Assembly: GCA_014859305.1 (NCBI GenBank)
Contig: JACUUM010000006.1
Span: forward strand, 1 to 56,989
DNA: 56,989 bases
Direction: 5' to 3'
Source of the DNA: Coriobacteriia bacterium
GTDB lineage: Bacteria > Actinomycetota > Coriobacteriia > Anaerosomatales > Kmv31
Made by a program: the position numbers and the translations under genes. The notes under the pieces are model-generated. The model made no database searches and was not told where the DNA came from. It saw nothing but the letters and a program-made list of their open reading frames with translations. Positions within the stretch are counted from its first letter, which is position 1. Each line of letters begins with the position of its first letter. Below are positions 1-10,710 of this stretch, piece by piece.

Positions 1-2
1 TA

Positions 3-2804
3 ACGCGCTCTGTGGAACACGTTAGCTCCCTACCGCCGAAGATACTGGTGATTACTGCAGAGCTTCTGCGGTTCTCTAGCCGGGAGGTCGGAGAGCTTCT
101 TCATGACGTAGGCCATCGTGATATCGAGGAACATCTCGTCAACGAACTGCTCGAGTTCACAAAGGGACAGCCAGCACTCTTGGTTCTCTGCATCCCGTAC
201 GTCCTTTGCCTGCAATCGACAGGCGAGCTGAAGCAACAGCAGGAGTGGCGCTTCTCAAGTGTTGCTTCCCACCTGCGTTGGCTGGCCAACTGTCAGCTTG
301 AGCGAGATGATCGCATCGTGCTGTATGCGGCGGCACTTCTAGGTAAGGGAAGCATAGGGCAGCTCTGCAAGATTACGAACCTTGCAGACAGGGTGCGCCT
401 CAAGAGGATTGCTGAGGTTGTGCCCCTTGTGACTCTTGCTAGCGATAGTACGTATTCTATGCATTCTCTTGCCCAGGACGCTTTCATGTCAGTCGAGTTT
501 GTGCTATTGACACTGGATGAACAGCATCATCTCATAAAGTCTGTCCTCCGAGAGCTTCTTGTCGAGGGCCGATACGTTCGACTACTGGCCATTCTGAGAT
601 TCTGCCCCGACCCTTACGAGCGCTGCGCGATGCTCTCAGAGTACGGCGATGTTCTGTTCGCTCGAGGCCTACTTACCGGAATGAGGGATTGTTTGGAGCA
701 ACTGCCACCTGCTGTCCTGCTTTCTTCGCCACATGCTATCTACTTGCTGGCTCAGATTCTTCAAGAACAGGGTTGGAATGAGGAAGCTCAATCGAAAGCT
801 GCTGTGGCGAAGAGCCTGGCAGAAGCAGGAGAGAATGATGCTCTCGTGGGTGAGATAACTCTGTACATGGCCATGTCTTGGATGGACTCTGGCCGCTTAC
901 TGCAAGCCGTGGAAGCGTTTTCGGCCTTTCTTCAGAGACCAGACTCCACTGTGCCAACGGAGGTTAGAGTTCTTGTTCTCAGTCTGCATGCTGTCTGCGC
1001 GGCACTCATCGGGCAGAGGGTAGCATCGGAGGTCAGTCTGGCGCGGATTCAGGAACTCTCAATGCGTGGTGATGCAACCCTCGCCGACGACATTGTAGCC
1101 CGTGTGCACCTGTCCCGCGGACTAATCTCTGCACTAGCGGATGGGTTCTGGAGTGAAGCGAGCAAGGAGTGGACGAGAGCCTTAGAGAGCCCTCGAATCG
1201 CAGAAGCCCTGCGATTGAGCATAATGGGCAACTTGGGATGTAGCTACTGTGAGGTAGGACGACTGCGTTGTGCAGAGTCTGTGATATCTGATGTGTTGGC
1301 GAGATCACGCGAGCTGGGCTTCGTCGGACACTACAACTGCTTTCTTGCCGATAAGGGCATGGTTGCTGCTGCTCGATGTGAGTATGAGCAGGCAATCTCG
1401 TATGTTAGGGAGTCTATTCGTGAGTGTGAAATGGCTGGCGGCGACAGTTATGGCCATCAAGGACGGCTGTATCTTGTTGCAATCCTTAGGGCAATGGGCG
1501 AGACAGAGGATGCGGTACTCGAATGTGACCTCCTGCTCCAGAAGCTGGCTAGTCACCCTAATGTAGTCTTTCGCAACTCTGCCTTCCTTGAGACAGCAGC
1601 TTCGCTGGCTGTCTGCGGAGAATACGAGTCTGCTAGGAAGCTTGTTGATCGTCTGACCGATGAAGTCGGCGAGTCGATTGGGCTGCTGCAAAGGCTCAAG
1701 GCGGAGCTGATTCTGGCAGTTTGTGAATCGGTCAAGAGTGGCAAGGACATCAGGATCAACGGTTATGGCAAGCTGAGTGAGTACGTTGAGTCCGGGAGTG
1801 CGAACTGGCAACTGACGATGTACTTGCGGGCGTTCCCCGGACTTGTTGAGGCTCTTGCGGACTCATGTGGTGGTCTTCACGCGCTGCCCATAGGGCTCCT
1901 CAGGATGCTGGCACTCGATGGGTGTTCAGTCGTTGGCCGAAGGGTGCGGCAGCATCTGGATGCCCGGAAGTGTACACATGCATTCTTGGCAAGTACGGGG
2001 TTTCATCCTCGTCGTGTCTGCATAATCAGCGTTCTTGGTGCCTGCGAGGTCGTCACTCCCCAAGGTCCCGTCCCTGCCCGTGCCTGGCGTAAGCGCAAGG
2101 CGCGCGTGCTCTTCGCGATGCTCGTCGTCAAACGGGGCCAGGACGTTCCTCGGGACCAGATTCTCGAACACCTGTGGCGGGACATGGACGAAGTGCGCGC
2201 TCGCAACAACTTCTACGTGGTATGGAGCGCGATGAAGTCGGCCCTCATGGGAGTAGTATCGCGGAGTGAGCCCTGCCCCTATGTGGAGAGCATCGGCGGC
2301 GTTTGTCGGGTCGTCCGGGAGAACCTGCACACCGACCTCGACGATTTCGACGAGCAGCTCGAGCAGGCGCGCGTCGCCGAGGGTTCGGGACGTCCTTCGG
2401 AGGCCATCGCGGCGTACGAGGCTCTGATGGGCATCTACCGTGGCGATCTGCTCCCCGGTGACCTCTACGACGACTGGTTCAGTTCCGCACGTGAGCACTA
2501 TCGCCAGGAGTTCACCGACGCGATGCTCAGGGGAGCGGCTCTCCACGAGCAGCATGGCATGCCCGATCAGGCGTTGCGGATGGTGCGAGCGGCACTAGCG
2601 TTCAACAGCTGGCGGGAGGACCTCTACCGGGCGGCGATCCGGTACCAGATGGCCACCGGACAGCGAGGCGCGGCGATCGAGACATACGTCGCCTGTCGCA
2701 CGAAGCTCTCGGAGGACCTCGGACTGGATCCTTCTGCAGAGACGCGGAGGCTCTACGAGGACATCCTTGCCATGGAGGAAGCGTCGGACAACGCGTTCGC
2801 GTGA
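3..2804 (+). CDS. STAND/TPR transcriptional regulator with C-terminal winged helix and BTAD domain (AfsR/SARP-like), 5' end cut by the window
   Basis: The reading frame is open to the left edge, so the N-terminus, including any P-loop, lies outside. The visible start resembles the late part of a MalT/AfsR-type NTPase module (a GQPALLVLCIP-like helix). A long helical TPR-type region follows to about residue 650. The last 260 residues hold a winged-helix DNA-binding domain (around RAWRKRKARVLFAMLV and RDQILEHLWRDM) and a bacterial transcriptional activation domain ending in KLSEDLGLDPSAETRRLYE, a standard BTAD ending. Known members act as signal-dependent activators, often of secondary metabolism or stress genes. 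The target is unknown. The first 2 kb is clearly less GC-rich than the BTAD part. Family assignment is firm; ligand and regulon are not. Confidence 0.85.
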   Translation, partial: TRSVEHVSSLPPKILVITAELLRFSSREVGELLHDVGHRDIEEHLVNELLEFTKGQPALLVLCIPYVLCLQSTGELKQQQEWRFSSVASHLRWLANCQLERDDRIVLYAAALLGKGSIGQLCKITNLADRVRLKRIAEVVPLVTLASDSTYSMHSLAQDAFMSVEFVLLTLDEQHHLIKSVLRELLVEGRYVRLLAILRFCPDPYERCAMLSEYGDVLFARGLLTGMRDCLEQLPPAVLLSSPHAIYLLAQILQEQGWNEEAQSKAAVAKSLAEAGENDALVGEITLYMAMSWMDSGRLLQAVEAFSAFLQRPDSTVPTEVRVLVLSLHAVCAALIGQRVASEVSLARIQELSMRGDATLADDIVARVHLSRGLISALADGFWSEASKEWTRALESPRIAEALRLSIMGNLGCSYCEVGRLRCAESVISDVLARSRELGFVGHYNCFLADKGMVAAARCEYEQAISYVRESIRECEMAGGDSYGHQGRLYLVAILRAMGETEDAVLECDLLLQKLASHPNVVFRNSAFLETAASLAVCGEYESARKLVDRLTDEVGESIGLLQRLKAELILAVCESVKSGKDIRINGYGKLSEYVESGSANWQLTMYLRAFPGLVEALADSCGGLHALPIGLLRMLALDGCSVVGRRVRQHLDARKCTHAFLASTGFHPRRVCIISVLGACEVVTPQGPVPARAWRKRKARVLFAMLVVKRGQDVPRDQILEHLWRDMDEVRARNNFYVVWSAMKSALMGVVSRSEPCPYVESIGGVCRVVRENLHTDLDDFDEQLEQARVAEGSGRPSEAIAAYEALMGIYRGDLLPGDLYDDWFSSAREHYRQEFTDAMLRGAALHEQHGMPDQALRMVRAALAFNSWREDLYRAAIRYQMATGQRGAAIETYVACRTKLSEDLGLDPSAETRRLYEDILAMEEASDNAFA

Positions 2805-2845
2805 CGCCGGAGGGACCGGTCGCCGACTCGAAGGTAGTATCGGTA

Positions 2846-3021
2846 AGTAGCTGTACAGATCTGGGTAAGTCCGTGGGGCTACGCTCGTCGTGTCCTCGCC
2901 CGGCCGCTAAGCGCCGACGGGGACCGGCGGTTCGTCGGGCTTCCCGGACAAGGGACACCGCGACTGCGCGGGTACAGGCCCATAGGTGAGGAGACGGGAG
3001 ACTCCTGAGGGGCACCGTATG
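2846..3021 (+). ncRNA. candidate structured RNA in the secA leader
   Basis: This gene-free stretch can form several nested helices seen directly in the sequence: CTGTAC (2851-2856) with GTACAG (2972-2977); GTGTCC (2890-2895) with GGACAC (2953-2958); GCCCG (2898-2902) with CGGGC (2936-2940); CGCCG (2912-2916) with CGGCG (2925-2929); and a long 3' hairpin CATA-GGTG-AGGAG / CTCCT-CACC-TATG (2981-3021). A TAGTAT box at 2835-2840 could be the -10 of its promoter. A strong hairpin follows at 3065. Such a fold is more than chance GC pairing usually gives. The identity is not recognised with certainty. The raiA-type RNA, known from Gram-positives near raiA (a common secA neighbour), is my first guess by context only. 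A new riboswitch-like leader is the alternative. Confidence 0.4.
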
Positions 3022-3064
3022 AGGCTGAGGCGACCTGCCTGTCGAGCCCGCTGGGCTGTCGGGA

Positions 3065-3098
3065 AGGGAGCCGGGGAGGGCATCCTCCTCGGCTCCCT
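3065..3098 (+). terminator. strong 15-bp hairpin without U-tract (terminator or attenuator)
   Basis: AGGGAGCCGGGGAGG (3065-3079) pairs with CCTCCTCGGCTCCCT (3084-3098) around a GCAT loop, with a single G-U pair. No T-run follows, as is common for terminators of high-GC actinobacteria. It sits between the candidate RNA and the likely secA promoter, so it may end the RNA or act as its expression platform. Confidence 0.55.
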
Positions 3099-3182
3099 CC
3101 ATCGTGCGAGCCGCGTACGCTGCGGCCCTGCTCGTCCCACTGCCCGCCGCGGCCCGCGAGCGGCTCGCTACGGCACGCTCTA

Positions 3183-3191
3183 TGCTAGAAT
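3183..3191 (+). promoter_or_regulatory. extended -10 promoter of secA
   Basis: TGC-TAGAAT is a good extended -10 element about 65 bases before the secA ATG. No clear -35 is seen, which is usual in this window. A small inverted repeat (GCTGG-CTA-CCAGC, 3219-3231) lies in the resulting leader. Confidence 0.5.
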
Positions 3192-3254
3192 CGGGAGGTT
3201 CGGCCGAGGACTTTTCTTGCTGGCTACCAGCTACTTCTTGAGGTGTTGACACTC

Positions 3255-6017
<2,763 letters not shown>

Positions 6018-6041
6018 AGGCACGGAGGGCACAGGCGAGAC

Positions 6042-7187
6042 ATGGCCGAAGACCGCCACAACGACATAGCCGTTCTGCGCGAGCGGGTCCAGCGGATGGG
6101 CGAGTACCTTCATCTGGGCGACAAGCGCGTCGAGGTCGAGGCGCTGGAGGTCCGGGCCTCAGAGCCCGGCTTCTGGGACGACCAGTCGGCGGCCCAGGCG
6201 ACGATGGCCAAGGCCGCCGAGCTGCGGGATGAGATCGCGGCGTACGAGTCGATCGTGGCGGAGCTCGAGGAGGCCGAGGTCGCCAACGAGCTCGCTGTGA
6301 GCGAGGACGACGAGGACTTGGCGACCGAGACCTTGCGAATGCTGCGCGAACTCGTCCGACGCATCGACGACCTCGAGGTCTCGACGTGGTTCAGCGGCGA
6401 GTTCGACTCGCGTGACGCGATCGTCACGATCATCCCGGGGGCGGGGGGCCTGGAGGCGCAGGACTGGGCCGAGATGCTCATGAAGATGCTCGTCAAGTAT
6501 GGCGAGTCCCGTCGCTGGAAGGTGGACCTGCACGAGGCGCCACCGGGAGTGGAGCTGGGCATCGAGCGGGCGGTCTTCACAGTGCACGGCCGGAACGCCT
6601 ACGGCATGCTCCAATCCGAGATGGGGGTGCACCGGCTCGTCCGCATCAGCCCCACTGACGAGAGGAAGCGGCGCCACACGACCTTCGCCAAGGTCGACGT
6701 CCTGCCGGTGCTGCCCGCCGAGATCGAGGTCGAGATCCGTGACGAGGACCTTCGAGTCGACGTCTACCGTTCGTCGGGTCCGGGAGGTCAGTCGGTGAAC
6801 ACGACCGACTCGGCCGTCCGCATAACACACTCGCCGACCGGCATAGTCGTGACCTGCCAGAACGAGAAGAGCCAGACCAAGAACAAGGAGACCGCCCTGA
6901 CGATCCTGCGGGCGAGGGTGTACGAGCTGGAGAAGGCTAAGCGTGAAGCTGAACTAGAGGAATTGCGCGGGGAGAAGCGCGACATCGCGTTCGGCAGCCA
7001 GATCCGCAGCTACGTGCTGTACCCGTACCAGATGGTCAAGGACCACCGCACGGAGATCGAGACGGGCAACGTGAGCGCCGTGCTGGACGGCGAGCTGGAG
7101 GAGTTCGTCGTGGGCTTCCACCGGTGGCGTGTGGGGGAGGAGGGCATCCGTCCGACCGCCCCCGCGGCTGCGGGGAGCGGCGAGTGA
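6042..7187 (+). CDS. prfB: peptide chain release factor 2
   Basis: Class I release factor that ends translation at UGA and UAA. The 381-residue protein has the catalytic GGQ at residues 248-250 (SSGPGGQSVNTTDSAV), which positions it as a full-length RF. It is read in a single frame: the programmed UGA frameshift near codon 25 that regulates RF2 in many bacteria is absent. The RF2 stop-codon recognition tripeptide, normally SPF, reads SPT here (residues 203-205, in VRISPTDERKRRHTTF). The rest of the surrounding motif is RF2-like rather than RF1-like. The gene ends with a TGA that overlaps the next start (TGATG), so it is likely co-transcribed with secA and the PHP gene. Confidence 0.94.
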   Translation: MAEDRHNDIAVLRERVQRMGEYLHLGDKRVEVEALEVRASEPGFWDDQSAAQATMAKAAELRDEIAAYESIVAELEEAEVANELAVSEDDEDLATETLRMLRELVRRIDDLEVSTWFSGEFDSRDAIVTIIPGAGGLEAQDWAEMLMKMLVKYGESRRWKVDLHEAPPGVELGIERAVFTVHGRNAYGMLQSEMGVHRLVRISPTDERKRRHTTFAKVDVLPVLPAEIEVEIRDEDLRVDVYRSSGPGGQSVNTTDSAVRITHSPTGIVVTCQNEKSQTKNKETALTILRARVYELEKAKREAELEELRGEKRDIAFGSQIRSYVLYPYQMVKDHRTEIETGNVSAVLDGELEEFVVGFHRWRVGEEGIRPTAPAAAGSGE

Positions 7188-7939
7188 TGCGCGTCCTGGC
7201 AGACCTGCACACCCACACCGTCGCGTCCGGACACGCTTACTCCACGGTGGCGGAGCTGGCGGCGAGTGCCGCCGCCAAGGGGCTCGAGCTGATAGCGGTG
7301 ACCGACCACGGGCCCGGCTGCCCCGGCGGCGCTCATCCGTACCACTTCTGGAACCTGAAGGCGCTGCCGTCTGTCCTGGGCGGGGTGCGGCTGCTCAAGG
7401 GCGTGGAGACGAACCTCGTCGACAGCGACAACGGTCTCGACCTGCCCGACGAGATCCTCGCCCAGCTCGACTACGTCGCGGTCGGCTTCCACCCTGCCGG
7501 CGGTTTCGACGACGGGGACGCCGGGCGTAACACGCGGGCACTCGTGCGCGTGATGGAGAACCCTCTGGTGGATGCGGTGACGCACCCGGGTAACGGCCAC
7601 TACCCGGTCGACGTACACGAAGTCGTGGAGGCCGCAGTCCGTCACCGCGTCGCGCTCGAGCTCAACGACTGGACCTTCTCGGGCACGAGCTCACGGACGC
7701 AGTTCGCCGAGGGTGAGCTGGAGGTCGCTCGGCTGGCCAAGGCGGCCGGCGCCAAGGTGGTGGTCGGCTCGGACGCGCACTTCCACTTGCACGTCGGTCG
7801 CTTCGACGCGGCGCTGGCCGCCGCCGAGGCGGCGGGGCTGACCGAGGACGACGTCGTGAACACGACGGCCGATCGCGTGCTGGCCCATCTGCTCGAGAAG
7901 CGGGAGCGGCCGCGACTGGATGCGGGGGGCGAGTGGTGA
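7187..7939 (+). CDS. PHP-domain phosphatase, YcdX family
   Basis: A 250-residue PHP (polymerase and histidinol phosphatase) domain protein. Metal ligands expected for a trinuclear zinc site are visible: DLHTHT at residue 6, TDHGPG near 44, GVETN near 82, HPG in the middle and SDAHFH near 190. This ligand order fits the YcdX-like phosphatases. The substrate is not known for most members and cannot be read from the sequence. The ATG at 7187 overlaps the prfB stop, which favours this start over an upstream in-frame one lying inside prfB. Translational coupling to prfB is likely. Confidence 0.88.
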   Translation: MRVLADLHTHTVASGHAYSTVAELAASAAAKGLELIAVTDHGPGCPGGAHPYHFWNLKALPSVLGGVRLLKGVETNLVDSDNGLDLPDEILAQLDYVAVGFHPAGGFDDGDAGRNTRALVRVMENPLVDAVTHPGNGHYPVDVHEVVEAAVRHRVALELNDWTFSGTSSRTQFAEGELEVARLAKAAGAKVVVGSDAHFHLHVGRFDAALAAAEAAGLTEDDVVNTTADRVLAHLLEKRERPRLDAGGEW

Positions 7940-7940
7940 C

Positions 7941-7977
7941 CGCGGGGTAGCGGTGCGGCCGGATTCGCGGGGTAGCG
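7941..7977 (+). repeat. 12-bp direct repeat upstream of the transketolase genes
   Basis: CGCGGGGTAGCG occurs at 7941-7952 and again at 7966-7977, 25 bases apart, between the PHP gene and the transketolase promoter. The spacing is about two and a half helical turns. It could be a regulator site or chance in GC-rich DNA. Confidence 0.35.
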
Positions 7978-8069
7978 TTCAGCCGGAGCGGCCAGAGGAG
8001 CCTGCTCCGCCGGGCGACCGGCTTCGCGTGTCTCGGGGGCTCGTACCCAGCGGGAACGGGGTCGTACTG

Positions 8070-8075
8070 TATACT
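8070..8075 (+). promoter_or_regulatory. -10 box for the transketolase operon
   Basis: TATACT, one base from the TATAAT consensus, 35 bases before the ATG at 8111. No -35 match is evident. Confidence 0.5.
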
Positions 8076-8110
8076 CGCGTCGCCGACGATCGACACCGGG
8101 GAGGTCTTCG

Positions 8111-8968
8111 ATGACGACGACCGTGGACGTGCCGAGCATCGAGCAGACCGCGCGGCGCGTGCGATGCCTCATCGTCGAGATGACCGCCGCGGCCGGTTCA
8201 GGCCACCCGGGCGGCTCGCTGTCGGCCGCCGACATCGCGGCGACGCTGTACCTCGGCGTCATGCGCCACGACCCCGCCTGCCCGGACTGGCCGGAGCGCG
8301 ATCGCTTCATCCTGTCGAAGGGGCATGCGGCGCCGCTCATCTACGCGGTGCTCGCCGAGGCCGGCTACCTCCCGGTCGAGGAGCTCTCCTCGCTGCGCAA
8401 GCTCGGTTCCCGCCTGCAAGGCCATCCCGACAGCACGAAGCTGCCCGGCATCGAGGTCTCCACCGGCTCGCTCGGCCAGGGACTGTCCGTAGCCGCCGGG
8501 ATCGCCCTCGGCTTGCGCCTGCAGGGCAACGTCGCGTCTCGCGTGTACTGTCTGCTCGGCGACGGCGAGTTGCAGGAGGGGTCGATCTGGGAAGCCGCCA
8601 TGTTCGCCGCTCACCACGGCCTCGACAGCGTCACGGCCGTCGTGGACGCGAACGGGCTGCAGATCGACGGTCCCGTGGACGAGATCGTGCGCGTGCAGCC
8701 CATCGCCGAGAAGTTCCGCGCGTTCGGCTGGGAGGCCATCCCGGTCGACGGCCACGACATCGCCGCACTGCTGGAGGCATTCGCGCGCGCGAGGAAGACG
8801 GTAGGTCGGCCGACGGTGCTCGTCGCGGACACGGTCAAGGGCGCCGGCGTGTCCTTCATGGAGGGCAGGTGCGAGTGGCACGGCGTCGCGCCGACGGCTG
8901 AGCAGGCGGAGCGGGCGCTGGCCGAGCTCTGGGGCGCGGAGCCCCCGGGAGAGGAGGCCGGCAGGTGA
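8111..8968 (+). CDS. transketolase, N-terminal (thiamine diphosphate-binding) subunit
   Basis: The N-terminal half of transketolase encoded as a separate 285-residue protein, as in many archaea and anaerobic bacteria. It carries the GHPGGSLSAADI and LSKGHAAP motifs and the thiamine-diphosphate/Mg motif starting GDGELQEGSIWEA (near residue 155) and ending at N in VDANGLQIDG. With the next gene it would transfer two-carbon ketol units between sugar phosphates in the non-oxidative pentose phosphate pathway in the cytoplasm. Its TGA overlaps the GTG of the second subunit (GTGA), so the two are translationally coupled. Specialised roles such as apulose-phosphate metabolism cannot be excluded, but no sugar-acid genes are adjacent. 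Confidence 0.93.
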   Translation: MTTTVDVPSIEQTARRVRCLIVEMTAAAGSGHPGGSLSAADIAATLYLGVMRHDPACPDWPERDRFILSKGHAAPLIYAVLAEAGYLPVEELSSLRKLGSRLQGHPDSTKLPGIEVSTGSLGQGLSVAAGIALGLRLQGNVASRVYCLLGDGELQEGSIWEAAMFAAHHGLDSVTAVVDANGLQIDGPVDEIVRVQPIAEKFRAFGWEAIPVDGHDIAALLEAFARARKTVGRPTVLVADTVKGAGVSFMEGRCEWHGVAPTAEQAERALAELWGAEPPGEEAGR

Positions 8969-9909
8969 GCGGGGCGCGCGCCACGCGGGAGGCCCTCGGA
9001 CAGACGCTGCTCGAGCTCGCCGAGGAGGGGCGCGACGATGTCGTGGCGGTGGACGCCGACCTCGCAAGGTCCACCACCACGGCCAAGTTCGCGGCGGTCC
9101 ACCCCGAGCGCTTCTTCGACGCCGGAGTCGCCGAGCAGAACATGATCGGCGTCGCCGCGGGGCTGGCGGCGGCAGGGCTGACGCCGTTCACCGGAAGCTT
9201 CGCCGTCTTCGCCGCGGGCCGCGCGTATGACCAGGTGCGCAACACCGTGTGCTACTCGAACCTCGGGGTGAAGCTCTGCCCTACTCACGCCGGGGTCACG
9301 GTGGGTCCTGACGGAGGCAGCCACCAGATGCTGGAGGACATCGCGCTGATGAGCGTCCTGCCTCGCATGCGCGTGCTCGTGCCGGCCGACTATCATGCCG
9401 CACGGGCGGCGATACGGCTCGCCGCATCGACGCCGGGTCCGTTCTACGTCCGTCTCGGGCGAACCGCGGTCCCGTACATCTACGAAGAGAGCGTCGAGAT
9501 CGAGCTCGGGCGAGCGCACGTGCTGCGAGAGGGAAGCGACGTCTCGCTGGTGGCGTGCGGCGTGATGGTGGCCGCGGCTCTGCAGGCAGCCGACGAGCTC
9601 GCCGACGAGGGGGTCTCCGCCGAGGTCATCGACGCCGTCAGCGTCAAGCCCCTGGACGCCGAGACGATCGCAGGCTCCGCGGGCAGGACCGGAGGAGTCG
9701 TCGTCTGCGAGGAACACTCCGTCATCGGGGGCCTGGGCTCGGCCGTGGCGACCGTGCTGGGAGAGAGGGTCCCCGTCCCGTTGCGCCGGATCGGCGTGCG
9801 CGACGTCTTCGGCATCTCGGGCGAGCCGGCCGAGCTGCTGTCGCACTTCGGCCTCACCGCCGAGGACGTGGCGCGTGCGGCAAGAGAGGTGCTGGCGGCG
9901 AGGAGTTGA
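8965..9909 (+). CDS. transketolase, C-terminal (pyrimidine-binding) subunit
   Basis: A 314-residue partner of the preceding protein. It starts at GTG 8965 inside the stop codon of the first subunit. The central transketolase signature DAGVAEQNMIGVAAGLA (near residue 52) supplies the glutamate that activates thiamine diphosphate, and GVTVGPDGGSHQ and FYVRLGR are typical of the Pyr domain. The last third is the transketolase C-terminal domain (VVCEEHSVIGGLGSAVA, IGVRDVFGISGEP). No domain is missing: the two genes together equal one full transketolase. A GCCGGC inverted repeat at 9934-9950 behind the gene could be a weak terminator. Confidence 0.93.
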   Translation: MSGARATREALGQTLLELAEEGRDDVVAVDADLARSTTTAKFAAVHPERFFDAGVAEQNMIGVAAGLAAAGLTPFTGSFAVFAAGRAYDQVRNTVCYSNLGVKLCPTHAGVTVGPDGGSHQMLEDIALMSVLPRMRVLVPADYHAARAAIRLAASTPGPFYVRLGRTAVPYIYEESVEIELGRAHVLREGSDVSLVACGVMVAAALQAADELADEGVSAEVIDAVSVKPLDAETIAGSAGRTGGVVVCEEHSVIGGLGSAVATVLGERVPVPLRRIGVRDVFGISGEPAELLSHFGLTAEDVARAAREVLAARS

Positions 9910-10058
9910 GCGCTTCCCCTCCGGGTCGTGAAGGCCGGCGGGGAGCCGGCAGGCGTGGGGGTCGCGCCGCGAGAGCGGCTTGAGGGTACACATCCGTCTT
10001 GTATCGCAGGGGCGTCTCGGGACGGAGTGTGCGTTCCCGAACAGCCTCCGCTGATGAG

Positions 10059-10089
10059 TCGAGCTTACTCGAGGTAGACAGTGTAAGAT
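10059..10089 (+). promoter_or_regulatory. promoter and possible operator of the MerR fragment
   Basis: TAAGAT (10084-10089) is a good -10 box. Just upstream lies a perfect inverted repeat TCGAG-CTTA-CTCGA (10059-10072), close to where a MerR-type dimer binds between -35 and -10. Regulation by a MerR protein is an inference. Confidence 0.4.
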
Positions 10090-10132
10090 TCTGGCGGATA
10101 AACGCGAGCGTGATGGGGAGAAGGACGTCCTT

Positions 10133-10351
10133 ATGGGTCTCGAACCGGACATCCCCGTCTATTCGATCAACGCGGTCAGCGAGACGACGGGCGTCCCCGT
10201 CGCCGCGCTGCGATACTGGGAGAAGGCCTACGGCCTCATCAAGCCCGTCCGCACCGAGGGCGGGCACCGCCTCTACAGCCGCGAGGACGTCGAGCGCATC
10301 AAGTGGCTGAAGGCCAAGATCGACGAAGAGGGACTGCAGGCCGGCGCCTGA
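10133..10351 (+). pseudogene. MerR-family regulator, N-terminal fragment
   Basis: Codes for 72 residues only. Residues 7-65 are a clear MerR winged helix-turn-helix (INAVSETTGVPVAALRYWEKAYGL, then GGHRLYSREDVERIKWLKAKIDEEGL). MerR proteins normally continue with a dimerising coiled coil and an effector domain of at least 50 further residues. Here the frame stops three codons after GLQ. The following bases, in another frame, encode the tail of a KaiC-like ATPase. The simplest reading is that a deletion removed the end of merR and the start of the next gene. A functional short MerR or a frameshifted fusion is less likely but possible. Confidence 0.7.
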
Positions 10352-10692
10352 ACGACCTGGAGTACAGCTCGCCGAGTCCGGCGCGTTTCCGGGACTACAT
10401 GTACTCCCTGGTCCAGTCGATGGCGGTCAGGGGCGTGTCGGTGTTCATGACGAGCGAGGTGCGTAACCTGTTCTCGACGTCCGTGCTCACCGAGTTCGGC
10501 ATCAGCCACATGTCGGACAACGTGGTCCTCATCCACTACCTACGGGAACAATCGAGGATAAAGCGCGCCATATCGGTGGTGAAGACGAGGGCCAGCGGTC
10601 ACGACCCTCGCATCAGGGAGTTCGAGATCTCCGCTGAAGGTCTGCAGATCGGCGAGCCGTTCGCGGGAGAGGTGTTCGCGGCCTCGGAGTGA
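10348..10692 (+). pseudogene. C-terminal fragment of a KaiC/RAD55-like RecA-fold ATPase
   Basis: The frame starting with LNDLEYSS resembles the part of KaiC-type ATPases that follows the Walker B aspartate: a helix (ARFRDYMYSLVQSM), the strand VSVFMTSEV, then FGISHMSDNVVLIHYLRE, and the family ending IKRAISVVKTRASGHDPRIREFEI. The Walker A and Walker B motifs, which should lie about 130 residues upstream, are absent. The only upstream start codons in frame lie within the merR sequence. It therefore looks like a relic whose 5' half was deleted together with the 3' half of merR. The GAF/PP2C phosphatase behind it has the same orientation and may once have formed a signalling set with both. Confidence 0.7.
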
Positions 10693-10710
10693 CGAGCGGA
10701 GGCGGCGGCG

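Noticed and set aside
2846-3021. c-di-AMP (ydaO) or c-di-GMP riboswitch
   Set aside because: The conserved core strings of those classes were not found, although several helices can be drawn.
3246-3251. TTGACA just before the secA ATG as a promoter
   Set aside because: It lies in the ribosome binding region and no -10 follows before the coding sequence.
6042-6130. Programmed frameshift in prfB
   Set aside because: The gene is one continuous frame with no early in-frame TGA or CTT-TGA slippery site.
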